DNA from: Inediibacterium massiliense
GTDB lineage: Bacteria; Bacillota; Clostridia; Peptostreptococcales; Thermotaleaceae
DNA: 64,000 bases
Direction of reading: 5' to 3'
NCBI RefSeq assembly: GCF_001282725.1
Contig: NZ_LN876586.1
Location: 707,009-771,008 of the forward strand
In this document: positions 1 through 7,851 of the stretch, piece after piece
Layout of the letters: the number at the start of each line of letters is the position of its first letter
How positions within the stretch are numbered: the stretch's first letter is position 1
Made by a program: the position numbers and the translations under genes
Notes under the pieces: model-generated
Seen by the model: only the letters and a program-made list of their open reading frames with translations
The model's database searches: none
Told to the model about the DNA's origin: nothing

Positions 1-25
1 ACCAAATGAAAGGAGTTACAACACA

Positions 26-577
26 ATGGTTGATATGAATTTAATTACTCGCTGCAAAGAGGGTGACATGTCCGCTTTTGAAGAACTATATGAAACCTGC
101 TCCACCAAAGCTCTCCGAACTATTTTTTCCATTGTAAACAGATATGATCTGGCACAAGACATTCTTCAAGAAACCTTCTATGAGTGTTTTCGTGATATAA
201 ACAAGCTTCGTACTCCGGAGGCCTTTAAGGGTTGGTTTTACAAAATATTGGTTAGAAACAGCTGGAGGATGTTATACAATGAAAAAAAGTTCTCTCATAA
301 ACAGTTGGAAGCCTATGAAAGGAGCATAAAAGATCCTCATGACTATTTTGAAGATATTGGAAGTAATGACCTCATCAATGCAATCAATAGATTAAGTCTA
401 CCCATGAGAACGACAGTAATACTTTATTATTACAACGACCTACCCATCAAGGAGATCGCCCGGATCATGGGTTGCTTTCAGGGAACAGTAAAATCAAGAC
501 TTTTCAACAGCAGAAAAGTACTGGCCAAAGAGTTGAAGAAGCAGCCTTCGGAATTTTCAGGTAGAGAATATATTTGA
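26..577 (+). CDS. ECF-type RNA polymerase sigma factor
   Basis: Extracytoplasmic-function sigma factor of 183 residues, normal for the sigma-70 family. Region 2 lies around residues 15-80 (AQDILQETFYECF is the typical region 2 helix) and region 4 around residues 120-170, with a helix-turn-helix in LPIKEIARIMGCFQGTVKSR. It would direct core RNA polymerase to a small regulon. The ATG at 26 follows AGGAG with a spacing of 10. The stop codon abuts the ribosome binding site of the next gene, a single-TM protein likely to be its anti-sigma factor. Codon choice is visibly more GC-rich than in later genes, which hints at transfer. The promoter lies outside the window. Target genes are not identifiable. 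Confidence 0.9.
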   Translation: MVDMNLITRCKEGDMSAFEELYETCSTKALRTIFSIVNRYDLAQDILQETFYECFRDINKLRTPEAFKGWFYKILVRNSWRMLYNEKKFSHKQLEAYERSIKDPHDYFEDIGSNDLINAINRLSLPMRTTVILYYYNDLPIKEIARIMGCFQGTVKSRLFNSRKVLAKELKKQPSEFSGREYI

Positions 578-591
578 AAGGGGTGTCGAGT

Positions 592-1395
592 TTGAAGAAT
601 GATGAAATGTTAAATTCGAAAATTAGGGAAGTTTTGTTCAAAAGAGTAGAAGATGTTCATCCCAAAACGGGAGGGTTTCATTTAATTAAAGAAAGATTAT
701 CAAGAAAGGAAGGAAATAAAGAGATGATGAAACGATATTATTATAAAATGAGACGACCCATTGCGTCCGTCTGCTGTGCTGCTTTGATGTTAGCATTGTT
801 ATGTACTTTTAATCCCTCAGTCAGAGCTTGGGCACAGGAAAGCATCCGTAAAATTTATGTTGTCGTCAAAGGAGAAGACGGTATGTATCAAACCAAACAA
901 ATTGAAGCTAAAGTAGAACAAGGACCAAAGATTAAGGTGTTGGAGGATAAAGATCTGGGCTTTAAGTATAAGGCGCCGAATACCATTGCGAAGAATTATA
1001 CTTCAGAGGAAGTAATCTCTGGTGATGCGTCAGGAAATTCCCATTCATTGTTTTATCGTAATAAAGATAGCGTGCTTGTTCTATCCATGACTAATGAAGA
1101 TTGGATGATGGGTTATGCTAAAACATCTGGTGACAACAAGAAAGAACTCAATGTTGAAGGTGCAAAGGTATATTATTTTGAAGATCCTCTTCCAGAATAT
1201 CCTATGGTACAGGATGCTGATGGCCATTGGATACAGGATTTAACTCAGCATCCCACTAAGATCAAAACCATGCATAAGTTTGTGTGGGAATACGAAGGAA
1301 TATCCTACAACTTAGACGATCTAGGCAACAACATTTCTTATAATGTTATGGAACAGGCAGTAAAAGATATTATTAAATATCAAATGGGGAAATAA
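592..1395 (+). CDS. Putative membrane anti-sigma factor (DUF4367/RsiV-like C-terminus)
   Basis: Likely partner of the preceding sigma factor: a short cytoplasmic part (about 55 residues), one membrane segment (IASVCCAALMLALLC) and a roughly 190-residue external domain. The external part ends with GISYNLDD and VMEQAVKDIIKY, a pattern typical of DUF4367/RsiV-like anti-sigma proteins. I prefer the TTG at 592 because AAAGGGG ends 8 bases upstream; an in-frame TTG at 574 overlaps the sigma stop and lacks a site. The function is inferred from gene order and topology, since no ZAS zinc motif is visible. Base composition matches the sigma gene rather than the rest of the window. Confidence 0.65.
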   Translation: MKNDEMLNSKIREVLFKRVEDVHPKTGGFHLIKERLSRKEGNKEMMKRYYYKMRRPIASVCCAALMLALLCTFNPSVRAWAQESIRKIYVVVKGEDGMYQTKQIEAKVEQGPKIKVLEDKDLGFKYKAPNTIAKNYTSEEVISGDASGNSHSLFYRNKDSVLVLSMTNEDWMMGYAKTSGDNKKELNVEGAKVYYFEDPLPEYPMVQDADGHWIQDLTQHPTKIKTMHKFVWEYEGISYNLDDLGNNISYNVMEQAVKDIIKYQMGK

Positions 1396-1434
1396 GAATT
1401 TCTTAGGATTATAATATATTTGAAGATTTATTTT

Positions 1435-1481
1435 GAGCTTGTTTAAGACTATTATATTTTGAGTCCTAAACAAGCTCTTTA
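1435..1481 (+). terminator. Intrinsic terminator of sigma/anti-sigma operon
   Basis: Inverted repeat GAGCTTGTTTAAGACT / AGTCCTAAACAAGCTC (one mismatch) followed by TTTATT, 40 bases after the anti-sigma stop codon. Confidence 0.8.
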
Positions 1482-1504
1482 TTACAAATATAATATTAAT
1501 CAGT

Positions 1505-1627
1505 AAAGTTCTTAGATTTTTAGGAGATATTAGAGGAGATTTTGCAAATCGTACTACACAAAATATTGTTCATGCTTCTGATTCTAAAGAATCTTTAGAA
1601 AGAGAAATTTTTATATGGTTTTCATAG
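1505..1627 (+). pseudogene. ndk: Remnant of nucleoside diphosphate kinase (C-terminal part)
   Basis: Forty in-frame codons read as the C-terminal third of nucleoside diphosphate kinase: [19 protein letters not shown] followed by [13 protein letters not shown] and a stop. The family signature, with the catalytic-loop GTIRGDF and the HGSDS segment carrying the active-site His, is clearly recognisable. About 100 N-terminal residues are missing and no start codon or ribosome binding site is present, so this is a decayed gene end. It lies between the terminator of the GC-richer sigma operon and the micro-ORFs, which suggests that a rearrangement or insertion removed the 5' part. Confidence 0.8.
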
Positions 1628-1809
1628 ATAAAAAAAGGAATGTAAATGAAAATAAGGACATTCTTTCTTGTGTATTTTTACAAAAGTAAAATGTTTTCCT
1701 AATCAAATCGAGCATATGGGACAATATTCGAGTAAATTAAAGTATTAAAAAGGAAAACCTTTTTATTCTTTGATATTGGAAAAATATTTTGAAATATGGT
1801 TAAAAATGC
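1628..1809. other. Non-coding gap with weak hairpins
   Basis: No gene is visible. A hairpin at 1635-1666 (AAGGAATGT with ACATTCTTT, then a T-rich stretch) may be the old ndk terminator. A second AAAAAGG/CCTTTTT hairpin lies at about 1748-1765. Confidence 0.4.
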
Positions 1810-1837
1810 TTGAAAAAAAATTAAAAAGTGATATAAT
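1810..1837 (+). promoter_or_regulatory. SigA-type promoter for micro-ORF pair
   Basis: TTGAAA at 1810-1815 and TATAAT at 1832-1837 with a 16-base spacer, about 60 bases ahead of the first micro-ORF. Confidence 0.6.
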
Positions 1838-1896
1838 AAAATTGTGATCAGGAAATAAATATAAAAGAAGAGAATTTATGAAAGGAGGTCATGATG

Positions 1897-2013
1897 ATGC
1901 GAAATAAAAAATTTGTATTTTTCCCACTAAATAATATATTTAATGATAATTCTATTCGACTCAAAAGATTTGTATCTTATGGCCACTTTCCAGAACCTCC
2001 GGCCAGAAATTAA
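1897..2013 (+). CDS. 38-residue peptide of unknown function
   Basis: Small ORF with a strong ribosome binding site (GGAGGT at 1884-1889). Three consecutive ATGs follow it, and the one at 1897 has the best spacing (7). The peptide begins MRNKKFVFFPLNNIF, basic and then aromatic/hydrophobic, and ends in a Pro/Arg-rich tail, YGHFPEPPARN. I do not recognise the family. It lies 50 bases before a second micro-ORF that also begins with a KKF plus hydrophobic stretch, and both sit between one promoter and one terminator, so the pair is probably a transcription unit. A short signalling or leader peptide is possible but not shown. It could also be a chance ORF, though the ribosome binding site argues against that. 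Confidence 0.5.
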   Translation: MRNKKFVFFPLNNIFNDNSIRLKRFVSYGHFPEPPARN

Positions 2014-2063
2014 ATTTCTTATTGAGTAAAAAAAAGAATTTTAATTTTAAGGAGGAATAGAAA

Positions 2064-2234
2064 ATGATAACAAAAAAATTTCCATTTTTAAATTTATTAA
2101 ATCCAGGAGAAAATTTTAGTGTAATTACAGGAAATAGAAAAGCAGATGAGGTTTATAAAGATATATTTATTGATAAATGTGCAAGAAATAAATCTCAACT
2201 TCAAAGAATTTTATTTAAAGAGTTGACAAAATAA
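2064..2234 (+). CDS. 56-residue protein of unknown function
   Basis: Second micro-ORF of the pair. GGAGGA at 2051-2056 lies 7 bases before the ATG. The protein starts MITKKFPFLNLLNPGENF, similar in character to its neighbour, and continues as a charged, probably helical segment with a single Cys (KDIFIDKCARNKSQL). An intrinsic terminator follows 7 bases after the stop. No family is recognised. The two peptides share a KKF-x-F start, so they may be related, but this is inference from short sequences. Confidence 0.55.
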   Translation: MITKKFPFLNLLNPGENFSVITGNRKADEVYKDIFIDKCARNKSQLQRILFKELTK

Positions 2235-2240
2235 TAATAA

Positions 2241-2276
2241 AAACCTTCTTTGTTTAAAACAAAGAAGGTTTTTTAC
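2241..2276 (+). terminator. Intrinsic terminator after micro-ORFs
   Basis: AACCTTCTTTGTTT / AAACAAAGAAGGTT hairpin followed by TTTT. It separates the micro-ORF unit from cheV. Confidence 0.85.
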
Positions 2277-2520
2277 TATTATTTTAAAATAAATGGCTAT
2301 TGGTATGACTTTATACATATTATGAAAAGAAATAATAAATCAAGAAACATGATTATTTTCATGAGCATATATAAAAAAAAGTATAAAAATTATAATATTC
2401 TTACTACATTTTTATCAAAAAAATGATAAGATTATATAAAGAAAAATTGGGTAATTATAAAAAAAGAAAATAACTTTGTCTGTTTGTATACATATGGGTC
2501 TTGCTGAGGGAGGAAAAATA

Positions 2521-3435
2521 ATGAAAGAAAACAAAGGAATTTTATTAGAAAGTGGAACTGGAGAAGTAGAGGTATTAGAGTTTGTAGTAGAAGATAAACA
2601 TTATGCAATTAATGTAATTAAAACAAAAGAAATTTTTGAAGTGAAAAATATTACTAATATTCCTAATACAAATCCTTCAATTGCTGGGGTTACATTAGTG
2701 AGAGGAAAGACCATTACTTTAGTAGATTTAAAATATGTATTAGAAAAAAAGAAAATAGATCAACAGACAAACAAAATGGCTCTATTATGTGAGTTTAATA
2801 AAACACAAGTTGCTTTTTTAGTAGATAAAGTACTAGGCATTCATCGTATAGGCTGGAATAAACTTGAAAAACCAGATGATATTTTAGACAATTCATTAGT
2901 GATTGGAAATATTGTGATGGATGATAAGATATTGATGTTATTAGATTTTGAAAAAATTATTATGGATATGAGATCATCCTATGGAAATTATGAAAAACCG
3001 ATTCAAAATATTACGCCAAATGAAAAAAGATCTCAAGCAAGACTTATATTAGCAGATGATTCTACTATGATTCGATCTATGTTACAAGATGTACTTGCTA
3101 AGGCAGGATATACAAATCTTACTTTTTTTAATGATGGAGAGCAAGTACTAGAGCATTTAAAAATTCTATCTCAAAAATACGGAAAAGAATTTATAAAATA
3201 TGTAGATGCTTTAATTACTGATATTGAAATGCCTCAAATGGATGGACACACTTTGACAAGAAAAATAAAGGAAGATTATATATTAAATGAACTTCCTGTT
3301 ATTATCTTTTCTTCTTTAATTACGGAAGATCTTCACCATAAGGGTGAGTCAGTAGGGGCAGATGCGCAAATGAGCAAGCCGGATATAGATAGTTTAGTCA
3401 AAGTAATTGATAATTGTACTTGGAATAAAAAATAA
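2521..3435 (+). CDS. cheV: Chemotaxis coupling protein CheV
   Basis: CheW-receiver fusion of 304 residues that couples chemoreceptors to CheA and takes part in adaptation. The CheW-like domain spans about residues 15-155 (EFVVEDKHYAINVIKTKEI; PSIAGVTLVRGKTITLVDL). The receiver domain spans about 175-300, with ILADDS acidic residues, the phospho-acceptor Asp234 in TDIEMPQMDG, and KP near the end. GAGGGAGG at 2506-2513 is 7 bases before the ATG at 2521, so I reject a longer TTG-started frame. It stands alone with its own terminator; no other che genes are nearby. An H-NOX chemoreceptor lies 31 kb away. Confidence 0.93.
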   Translation: MKENKGILLESGTGEVEVLEFVVEDKHYAINVIKTKEIFEVKNITNIPNTNPSIAGVTLVRGKTITLVDLKYVLEKKKIDQQTNKMALLCEFNKTQVAFLVDKVLGIHRIGWNKLEKPDDILDNSLVIGNIVMDDKILMLLDFEKIIMDMRSSYGNYEKPIQNITPNEKRSQARLILADDSTMIRSMLQDVLAKAGYTNLTFFNDGEQVLEHLKILSQKYGKEFIKYVDALITDIEMPQMDGHTLTRKIKEDYILNELPVIIFSSLITEDLHHKGESVGADAQMSKPDIDSLVKVIDNCTWNKK

Positions 3436-3454
3436 ATAATGACTATATAGCATA

Positions 3455-3487
3455 AGACCTAGTATAAATATGTACTAGGTCTTTGTG
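3455..3487 (+). terminator. Intrinsic terminator of cheV
   Basis: AGACCTAGTA / TACTAGGTCT hairpin with a short T-containing tail. Confidence 0.75.
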
Positions 3488-3511
3488 TTAAAAGGGAAGG
3501 AGGATATAAAC

Positions 3512-4390
3512 ATGTATCAAGAATATTTCTATGAAATAGAAAATATAATAAAGAAGAATCTAGAAAAAAGACATATGGAAAAAATAACTTTATTTGGGGA
3601 ACTTGAAAAAGGAGCAAAGGAACTTTTTATAAGTAAAAGAGTCTTAATTATAACAGGATTTTTAATAAAAGGTACTCAAAAAGGAGAAACAGATGGTCCT
3701 ATAGGAGCAGTAGCATTAGGAGCAGCACTTAAAGAATTAGGAAAAGATGTAGTAATCGTAACAGATATCTATTCAGAACAATTGATTCGTAAAGCATGTA
3801 AAGCAAGGAAAGTGAATATTGGTGTTGAAGTGATTCCATATGGAGCAGAAGAACTATTTTGTGATGATTTGTTAAGAAAATATAATCCCTCTCATATTGT
3901 GGGAATCGAAAGGCCAGGAAAATCAAAAAATGGAAAATATTATTCTATGAGAGGAGAAGACCTTACAAATGAAATTCCAAATGGGGATGTTCTTTTTGAA
4001 AATGCTAAAAAAAATAATATAACTACTATATGTATAGGAGATGGAGGAAATGAAATAGGAATGGGAAAAGCTTATGAATTAGTGAAAAAGCATGTCCCAA
4101 AAGGAGAATTAATTTGCGCAGTCTTTGATGCAGACTATCTTATTACAGCTGGAGTATCTAATTGGGGAGCACATGGTCTTGTAGCAGTTTTGTCTATATT
4201 AGCAGGAAAAAATCTTTTGTATGATGAAAATATGGAAAGAAGGATATTAGAAGGCATCATAGAAGCTGGTGGAATAGATGGATGTACGAAAGAAAATACA
4301 TTAACAGTAGATGGGTTGAGTTTGAAAGAAAATACAGATATTCTAAATCATTTACATAGGGTTGTACAATTAACTTTTACAAAAAAATAA
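3512..4390 (+). CDS. DUF4392 / D-glutamate cyclase-like C-terminal domain protein
   Basis: A 292-residue soluble protein resembling the DUF4392 family, which also forms the C-terminal domain of D-glutamate cyclase. The family pattern of a Thr/Gly-rich loop followed by ETDGPIGAVALGAALKELGK is clear at about residues 55-80. IGVERPG-like (IVGIERPGKSKNGKYYSMRG) and CIGDGGNEIGMG loops follow at about 130-190. AAGGAGG lies 8 bases upstream of the ATG at 3512. The family's bacterial function is not settled, so an enzyme acting on D-glutamate or a related amino acid is only a family-level suggestion. No catabolic neighbours support a pathway. Confidence 0.8.
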   Translation: MYQEYFYEIENIIKKNLEKRHMEKITLFGELEKGAKELFISKRVLIITGFLIKGTQKGETDGPIGAVALGAALKELGKDVVIVTDIYSEQLIRKACKARKVNIGVEVIPYGAEELFCDDLLRKYNPSHIVGIERPGKSKNGKYYSMRGEDLTNEIPNGDVLFENAKKNNITTICIGDGGNEIGMGKAYELVKKHVPKGELICAVFDADYLITAGVSNWGAHGLVAVLSILAGKNLLYDENMERRILEGIIEAGGIDGCTKENTLTVDGLSLKENTDILNHLHRVVQLTFTKK

Positions 4391-4402
4391 AATTTTTTAG
4401 TT

Positions 4403-4443
4403 TGTCGAATGATTTATGTAGGAATTTAAGAATCATTGTCGAA
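4403..4443 (+). promoter_or_regulatory. Two Spo0A-type boxes
   Basis: TGTCGAA occurs at 4403-4409 (in TTTGTCGAAT) and again at 4437-4443 (in ATTGTCGAAA). Both match the 0A-box core TGNCGAA, in the same orientation, just upstream of a micro-ORF. Regulation by Spo0A is inferred from the match and from the sporulating nature of the organism. Confidence 0.5.
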
Positions 4444-4468
4444 ATAAATATATGAGGAGGGATGGAGG

Positions 4469-4594
4469 ATGGAAAAATTAGATAAAAGAACAATTGAAAT
4501 ATTAGAAAAAATTCTTAAACTCCTTCAAGATGTTGGAGATGAGGTAGAATGGAATTATAAAGAAAAAAATAAGGAAGATATTTATTTACATTAA
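4469..4594 (+). CDS. 41-residue protein of unknown function
   Basis: Micro-ORF with GGAGG at 4456-4460, 8 bases before the ATG. The product (starting MEKLDKRTIEILEKILKLL) is a charged, probably amphipathic helical peptide with no Cys and no membrane segment. It lies behind two Spo0A-type boxes and ends in the shared terminator with the FtsH-like gene. I do not recognise it. By length and context it could be a sporulation-associated regulator, but its sequence does not match Sda or other small regulators I know. Confidence 0.55.
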   Translation: MEKLDKRTIEILEKILKLLQDVGDEVEWNYKEKNKEDIYLH

Positions 4595-4598
4595 ATAT

Positions 4599-4635
4599 AA
4601 GCTAAGAATCATAGATTCTTAGCTTGTTTTTTTGT
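4599..4635. terminator. Bidirectional terminator
   Basis: AAGCTAAGAAT / ATTCTTAGCTT hairpin with a T-run on the plus strand. It serves the micro-ORF. The stop codon of the opposing FtsH-like gene lies inside the stem. Confidence 0.75.
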
Positions 4636-6152
4636 ATAATATTTTTTAAATCTTCTCCAGATAAAATTTCTTGTTCAAATAATTTTTCAGCAATACATGT
4701 AAGACAGTCTTTATTTTCAGAAAGCAGATTTAGAGTATTTTTATAGGCTTCATGAATTATTTTTTGTATTTCTTTATTAATTTCTGTCATATTTCCATAA
4801 AGCATTTTTTCATTAAAAGTTCTATTTCCAAGATCACTCATACCATATTCACATACCATTGAAAGTACAATATCTGTAGCTTTATTTAAATCATCTTTTG
4901 CTCCAGTTGTAATTTGATGAAATATAATTTCCTCTGCAGCTCTTCCAGCAAGAAGAATTTTAATTTTTTGAATAAGATCTTCCTTAGAATAAAGAAATTG
5001 GTCTTCTGAAGAAGTACTGAGTACATATCCTAAAGATTGATGGGTAGGAACAATAGATATCTTTTCAATATTGTAAAGCTTAAAAATACTGCCTACTAAA
5101 GCATGACCTGCTTCGTGAAAGGAGACAATCCTTTTCTCTTTTATATTTACAGTAGGATTTTGAATTTTGAGTCCTGCAACGACTTTTTCAATTGCATTTT
5201 GAAAATCTTCTTGTAAGATTTGTTGTCGTTTATGTTTTACAGCTAATATAGCAGCTTCATTGACAATATTTGCAATATAGGCACCTGATAGACCATGAGT
5301 CTTAGAAGCAATAGAAGAAAGATTAACTGCTTCTGATAAAGGTTTGTTTCTTGTATGGACGTTTAATATTTGTTCCCTTGCCATCTTATTGGGGTTACCT
5401 ATATATATATGTTTGTCAAATCTACCAGGTCTTAAAAGAGCAGGATCCAAAATATCTATTCTATTGGTAGCGCCTATAACAACAACGATATTTTCGTCCT
5501 CACTTTTAAAACCATCCATCTCTGTAAGAAGTTGATTTAAGGTTTGATTACATTCTGATTGACCTTCTTCTACACGTTTTGAGCCTATGGCATCAATTTC
5601 ATCAATAAATATAATAGATGGAGAAGATTCTTTTGCCCTTTGAAATAAATCTCGTATTCTTCTAGCTCCTACGCCTACATACTTTTCCATAAATTCAGAG
5701 CCACTAGCTAATAAAAAATTTGCATCTGTTTCTGAAGCTAATGCAGAGGCTAAAAGCGTTTTCCCAGTACCGGGAGGCCCATATAAAAGAAATCCTTTTG
5801 GAATGTGGGCACCCATGCTTTTATAGTCTTGTGCATATTTTATAAAATCAATGATTTCCATGAATTCTTCCTTTACTTCTTCAAGTCCTGCAATGTCTTT
5901 TAATGTTACAGATGATTTTATTTTTGATTTTTCTTTTTCTTCATGGGGCTGTGGAGCATGAGCATAAGCTTTTGACTTACTATTTTTTCCATACATATAA
6001 AGTAGTTGAAGCAAACCTACAGTAATGGAAAATACAATGATTTTATCATTTTTAAAGAGAAAAAAGGTTTTCCCGCTGCGTAATAAAAAAATTCCTATAA
6101 AAGAATACAATAGATTTAAACAAAGAATGATATTGAAAACTTTTTTTTTCAT
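4602..6152 (-). CDS. Short FtsH-like AAA+ zinc metalloprotease
   Basis: Membrane-bound ATP-dependent protease of the FtsH/Yme1 family, 516 residues against about 600-650 for standard FtsH. Two N-terminal membrane segments (about residues 7-26 and 38-56) are separated by only a dozen residues, so the usual extracytoplasmic domain is missing. The AAA+ module has Walker A GPPGTGKT (125-132), Walker B IIFIDEIDAIG (180-190) and an Arg-finger region LRPGRFDKH. The peptidase has HEAGH at 346-350 and a downstream TTGAKDDLNKAT segment with the third zinc ligand. GGAGG precedes the ATG. It is transcribed alone. It is likely an accessory paralogue rather than the housekeeping FtsH. Confidence 0.88.
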   Translation of the reverse strand: MKKKVFNIILCLNLLYSFIGIFLLRSGKTFFLFKNDKIIVFSITVGLLQLLYMYGKNSKSKAYAHAPQPHEEKEKSKIKSSVTLKDIAGLEEVKEEFMEIIDFIKYAQDYKSMGAHIPKGFLLYGPPGTGKTLLASALASETDANFLLASGSEFMEKYVGVGARRIRDLFQRAKESSPSIIFIDEIDAIGSKRVEEGQSECNQTLNQLLTEMDGFKSEDENIVVVIGATNRIDILDPALLRPGRFDKHIYIGNPNKMAREQILNVHTRNKPLSEAVNLSSIASKTHGLSGAYIANIVNEAAILAVKHKRQQILQEDFQNAIEKVVAGLKIQNPTVNIKEKRIVSFHEAGHALVGSIFKLYNIEKISIVPTHQSLGYVLSTSSEDQFLYSKEDLIQKIKILLAGRAAEEIIFHQITTGAKDDLNKATDIVLSMVCEYGMSDLGNRTFNEKMLYGNMTEINKEIQKIIHEAYKNTLNLLSENKDCLTCIAEKLFEQEILSGEDLKNIIQKNKLRIYDS

Positions 6153-6303
6153 AGAGGTTCCTCCTTTATGAACCTATTTAAATAAATATTCAGAATATTT
6201 AAAAAATATCTCGTTCAATTCATTATATTCTACAACGTTATAGATAATACCTTCTTAAATGTAAATTTTTTTAAAAAAATTCCTATAAAAATATTGGATA
6301 AGG

Positions 6304-6370
6304 TTTACATTTTAAAGGAGAATGGTATAATAAAAATAAATTAAAGACCAATGGATATCCATTGGTCTTT
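6304..6370 (+). promoter_or_regulatory. Promoter followed at once by a long perfect palindrome
   Basis: TTTACA at 6304-6309 and TATAAT at 6326-6331 (16-base spacer) are followed by a perfect 28-base palindrome at 6343-6370 with centre ATGGATATCCAT. No gene follows before a second promoter at 6449. It could be an operator, a minimal hairpin RNA, or a terminator read leftward, where the flank is T-rich. Confidence 0.45.
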
Positions 6371-6448
6371 CCAATATGAATAGATTCTTAATACTGAGGA
6401 AATAATTAGCCCATAACATAGAAGTAGGTGAACACTCTAAAAAAATAG

Positions 6449-6476
6449 TTGACACATGAATTTTATGTTATAATAT
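6449..6476 (+). promoter_or_regulatory. Promoter of tig-clpP-clpX
   Basis: TTGACA at 6449-6454 and TAATAT at 6471-6476 (overlapping TATAAT at 6469), about 65 bases before the tig start. No CtsR-type repeat is seen. Confidence 0.55.
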
Positions 6477-6538
6477 AAAGGTTATGAAGGGTAGAGAATA
6501 CCAAAAGAATAATGATTGATAGAGGAGGAAAAAAAGGA

Positions 6539-7822
6539 ATGAGTTCAACTGTTGTAAAAAAAGAAAATAATGAAATAACTTTAAAAATTCAAGTAAGTGC
6601 TCAAGATTTTGAGGCAGGAATACAAAGTGCGTATACAAAAATGAGAAAAAACTTCAATATTCCAGGATTTAGAAAAGGTAAGGCGCCTAGAAAAATTATA
6701 GAGGTTCAATACGGAGTAGAAGTATTTTATGAAGAAGCAATTAATCATGTGTTTCCTAAAGCATATGAGGAAGCAATTACAGAGCATAAATTAGAACCAG
6801 TAGATCGTCCATCTTTAGATGTAGAAGATATTGAAAAAGGTAAAGATGTAGAATTTACTGTTACAGTTACTGTAAAACCTGAAGTAACTCTTGGAGAGTA
6901 CAAAGGTATAGAAGTAGAGAAAAAAGAGTATAATGTTACTGATGAGGATGTAGAAAAAGAAATTGAAAGTTTAAGAGAAAGAAATTCAAGATTGATTTCT
7001 GTAGAAAGACCTATACAAGAAAAAGATACAGTAATTATTGATTATGCAGGTTTTGTAGGAGAGGAACAATTTGAAGGTGGTACTGCTCAAAATCAAACTT
7101 TGGTAATTGGATCAGGACAATTTATACCAGGATTTGAAGAACAATTAGTTGGAGCACAAAAAGGATCTGAAGTAGATGTAAAAGTTACTTTCCCAGAAAA
7201 GTATCATGCACCAGATTTAGCAGGAAAAGAAGCTGTATTTAAAGTAACTATACATGAAGTAAAGGAAAAAGAACTTCCTAAAGTAGATGATGAATTTGCA
7301 AAAGATGTAAGTGAACATGATACATTAGAAGCACTAAAAGAAGATATGAAAAAGAAACAAGAAGAAGCTGCAAAAAAGAGAGAAGAACAAGATTTTAGAA
7401 ATGCAGCAATAGAAAAAGTGGCACAAAATGCACAAATAGATATTCCAGAAATAATGGTAGAGAATGGTATTGATGATATGATCAATGAATTTAATTACCA
7501 ACTTCAATATCAAGGATTAAATTTAGATACATATCTTCAGTATACAGGAACAAAAATGGAAGATATGCGACAACAAATGAAGGAAGAAGCATACAATAGA
7601 GTAAAAACCCAACTAACTCTTGAAGCTATTGGAAATATAGAAAATATAGAAGTGGCAGATGAAGAGGTAGAAAAAGAAATCGAAAATTATGCGACACAAT
7701 ATAAAATGGAGTTAGAAAAATTCAAAAAAACTTTAAGACCTTTTGATTATGAAAATATTAAAGAGGGTATCAAGGTAAGAAAGACAGTAGATTTCTTAGT
7801 AGAAAATACTAAGATTGCTTAA
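6539..7822 (+). CDS. tig: Trigger factor
   Basis: Ribosome-associated chaperone and FKBP-type peptidyl-prolyl isomerase, 427 residues, normal length. The N-terminal ribosome-binding domain carries the signature [17 protein letters not shown]. The central PPIase domain starts at about residue 155 ([34 protein letters not shown]), and the C-terminal chaperone domain follows from about 260. The ATG at 6539 is preceded by AGAGGAGG (spacing 10); an in-frame ATG at 6512 has no site. It is first in the row tig-clpP-clpX (gaps of 29 and 20 bases), which links folding and degradation of new proteins. Confidence 0.97.
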   Translation: MSSTVVKKENNEITLKIQVSAQDFEAGIQSAYTKMRKNFNIPGFRKGKAPRKIIEVQYGVEVFYEEAINHVFPKAYEEAITEHKLEPVDRPSLDVEDIEKGKDVEFTVTVTVKPEVTLGEYKGIEVEKKEYNVTDEDVEKEIESLRERNSRLISVERPIQEKDTVIIDYAGFVGEEQFEGGTAQNQTLVIGSGQFIPGFEEQLVGAQKGSEVDVKVTFPEKYHAPDLAGKEAVFKVTIHEVKEKELPKVDDEFAKDVSEHDTLEALKEDMKKKQEEAAKKREEQDFRNAAIEKVAQNAQIDIPEIMVENGIDDMINEFNYQLQYQGLNLDTYLQYTGTKMEDMRQQMKEEAYNRVKTQLTLEAIGNIENIEVADEEVEKEIENYATQYKMELEKFKKTLRPFDYENIKEGIKVRKTVDFLVENTKIA

Positions 7823-7851
7823 AATTTTTACAGCTAGGAGGGATTGAGATT

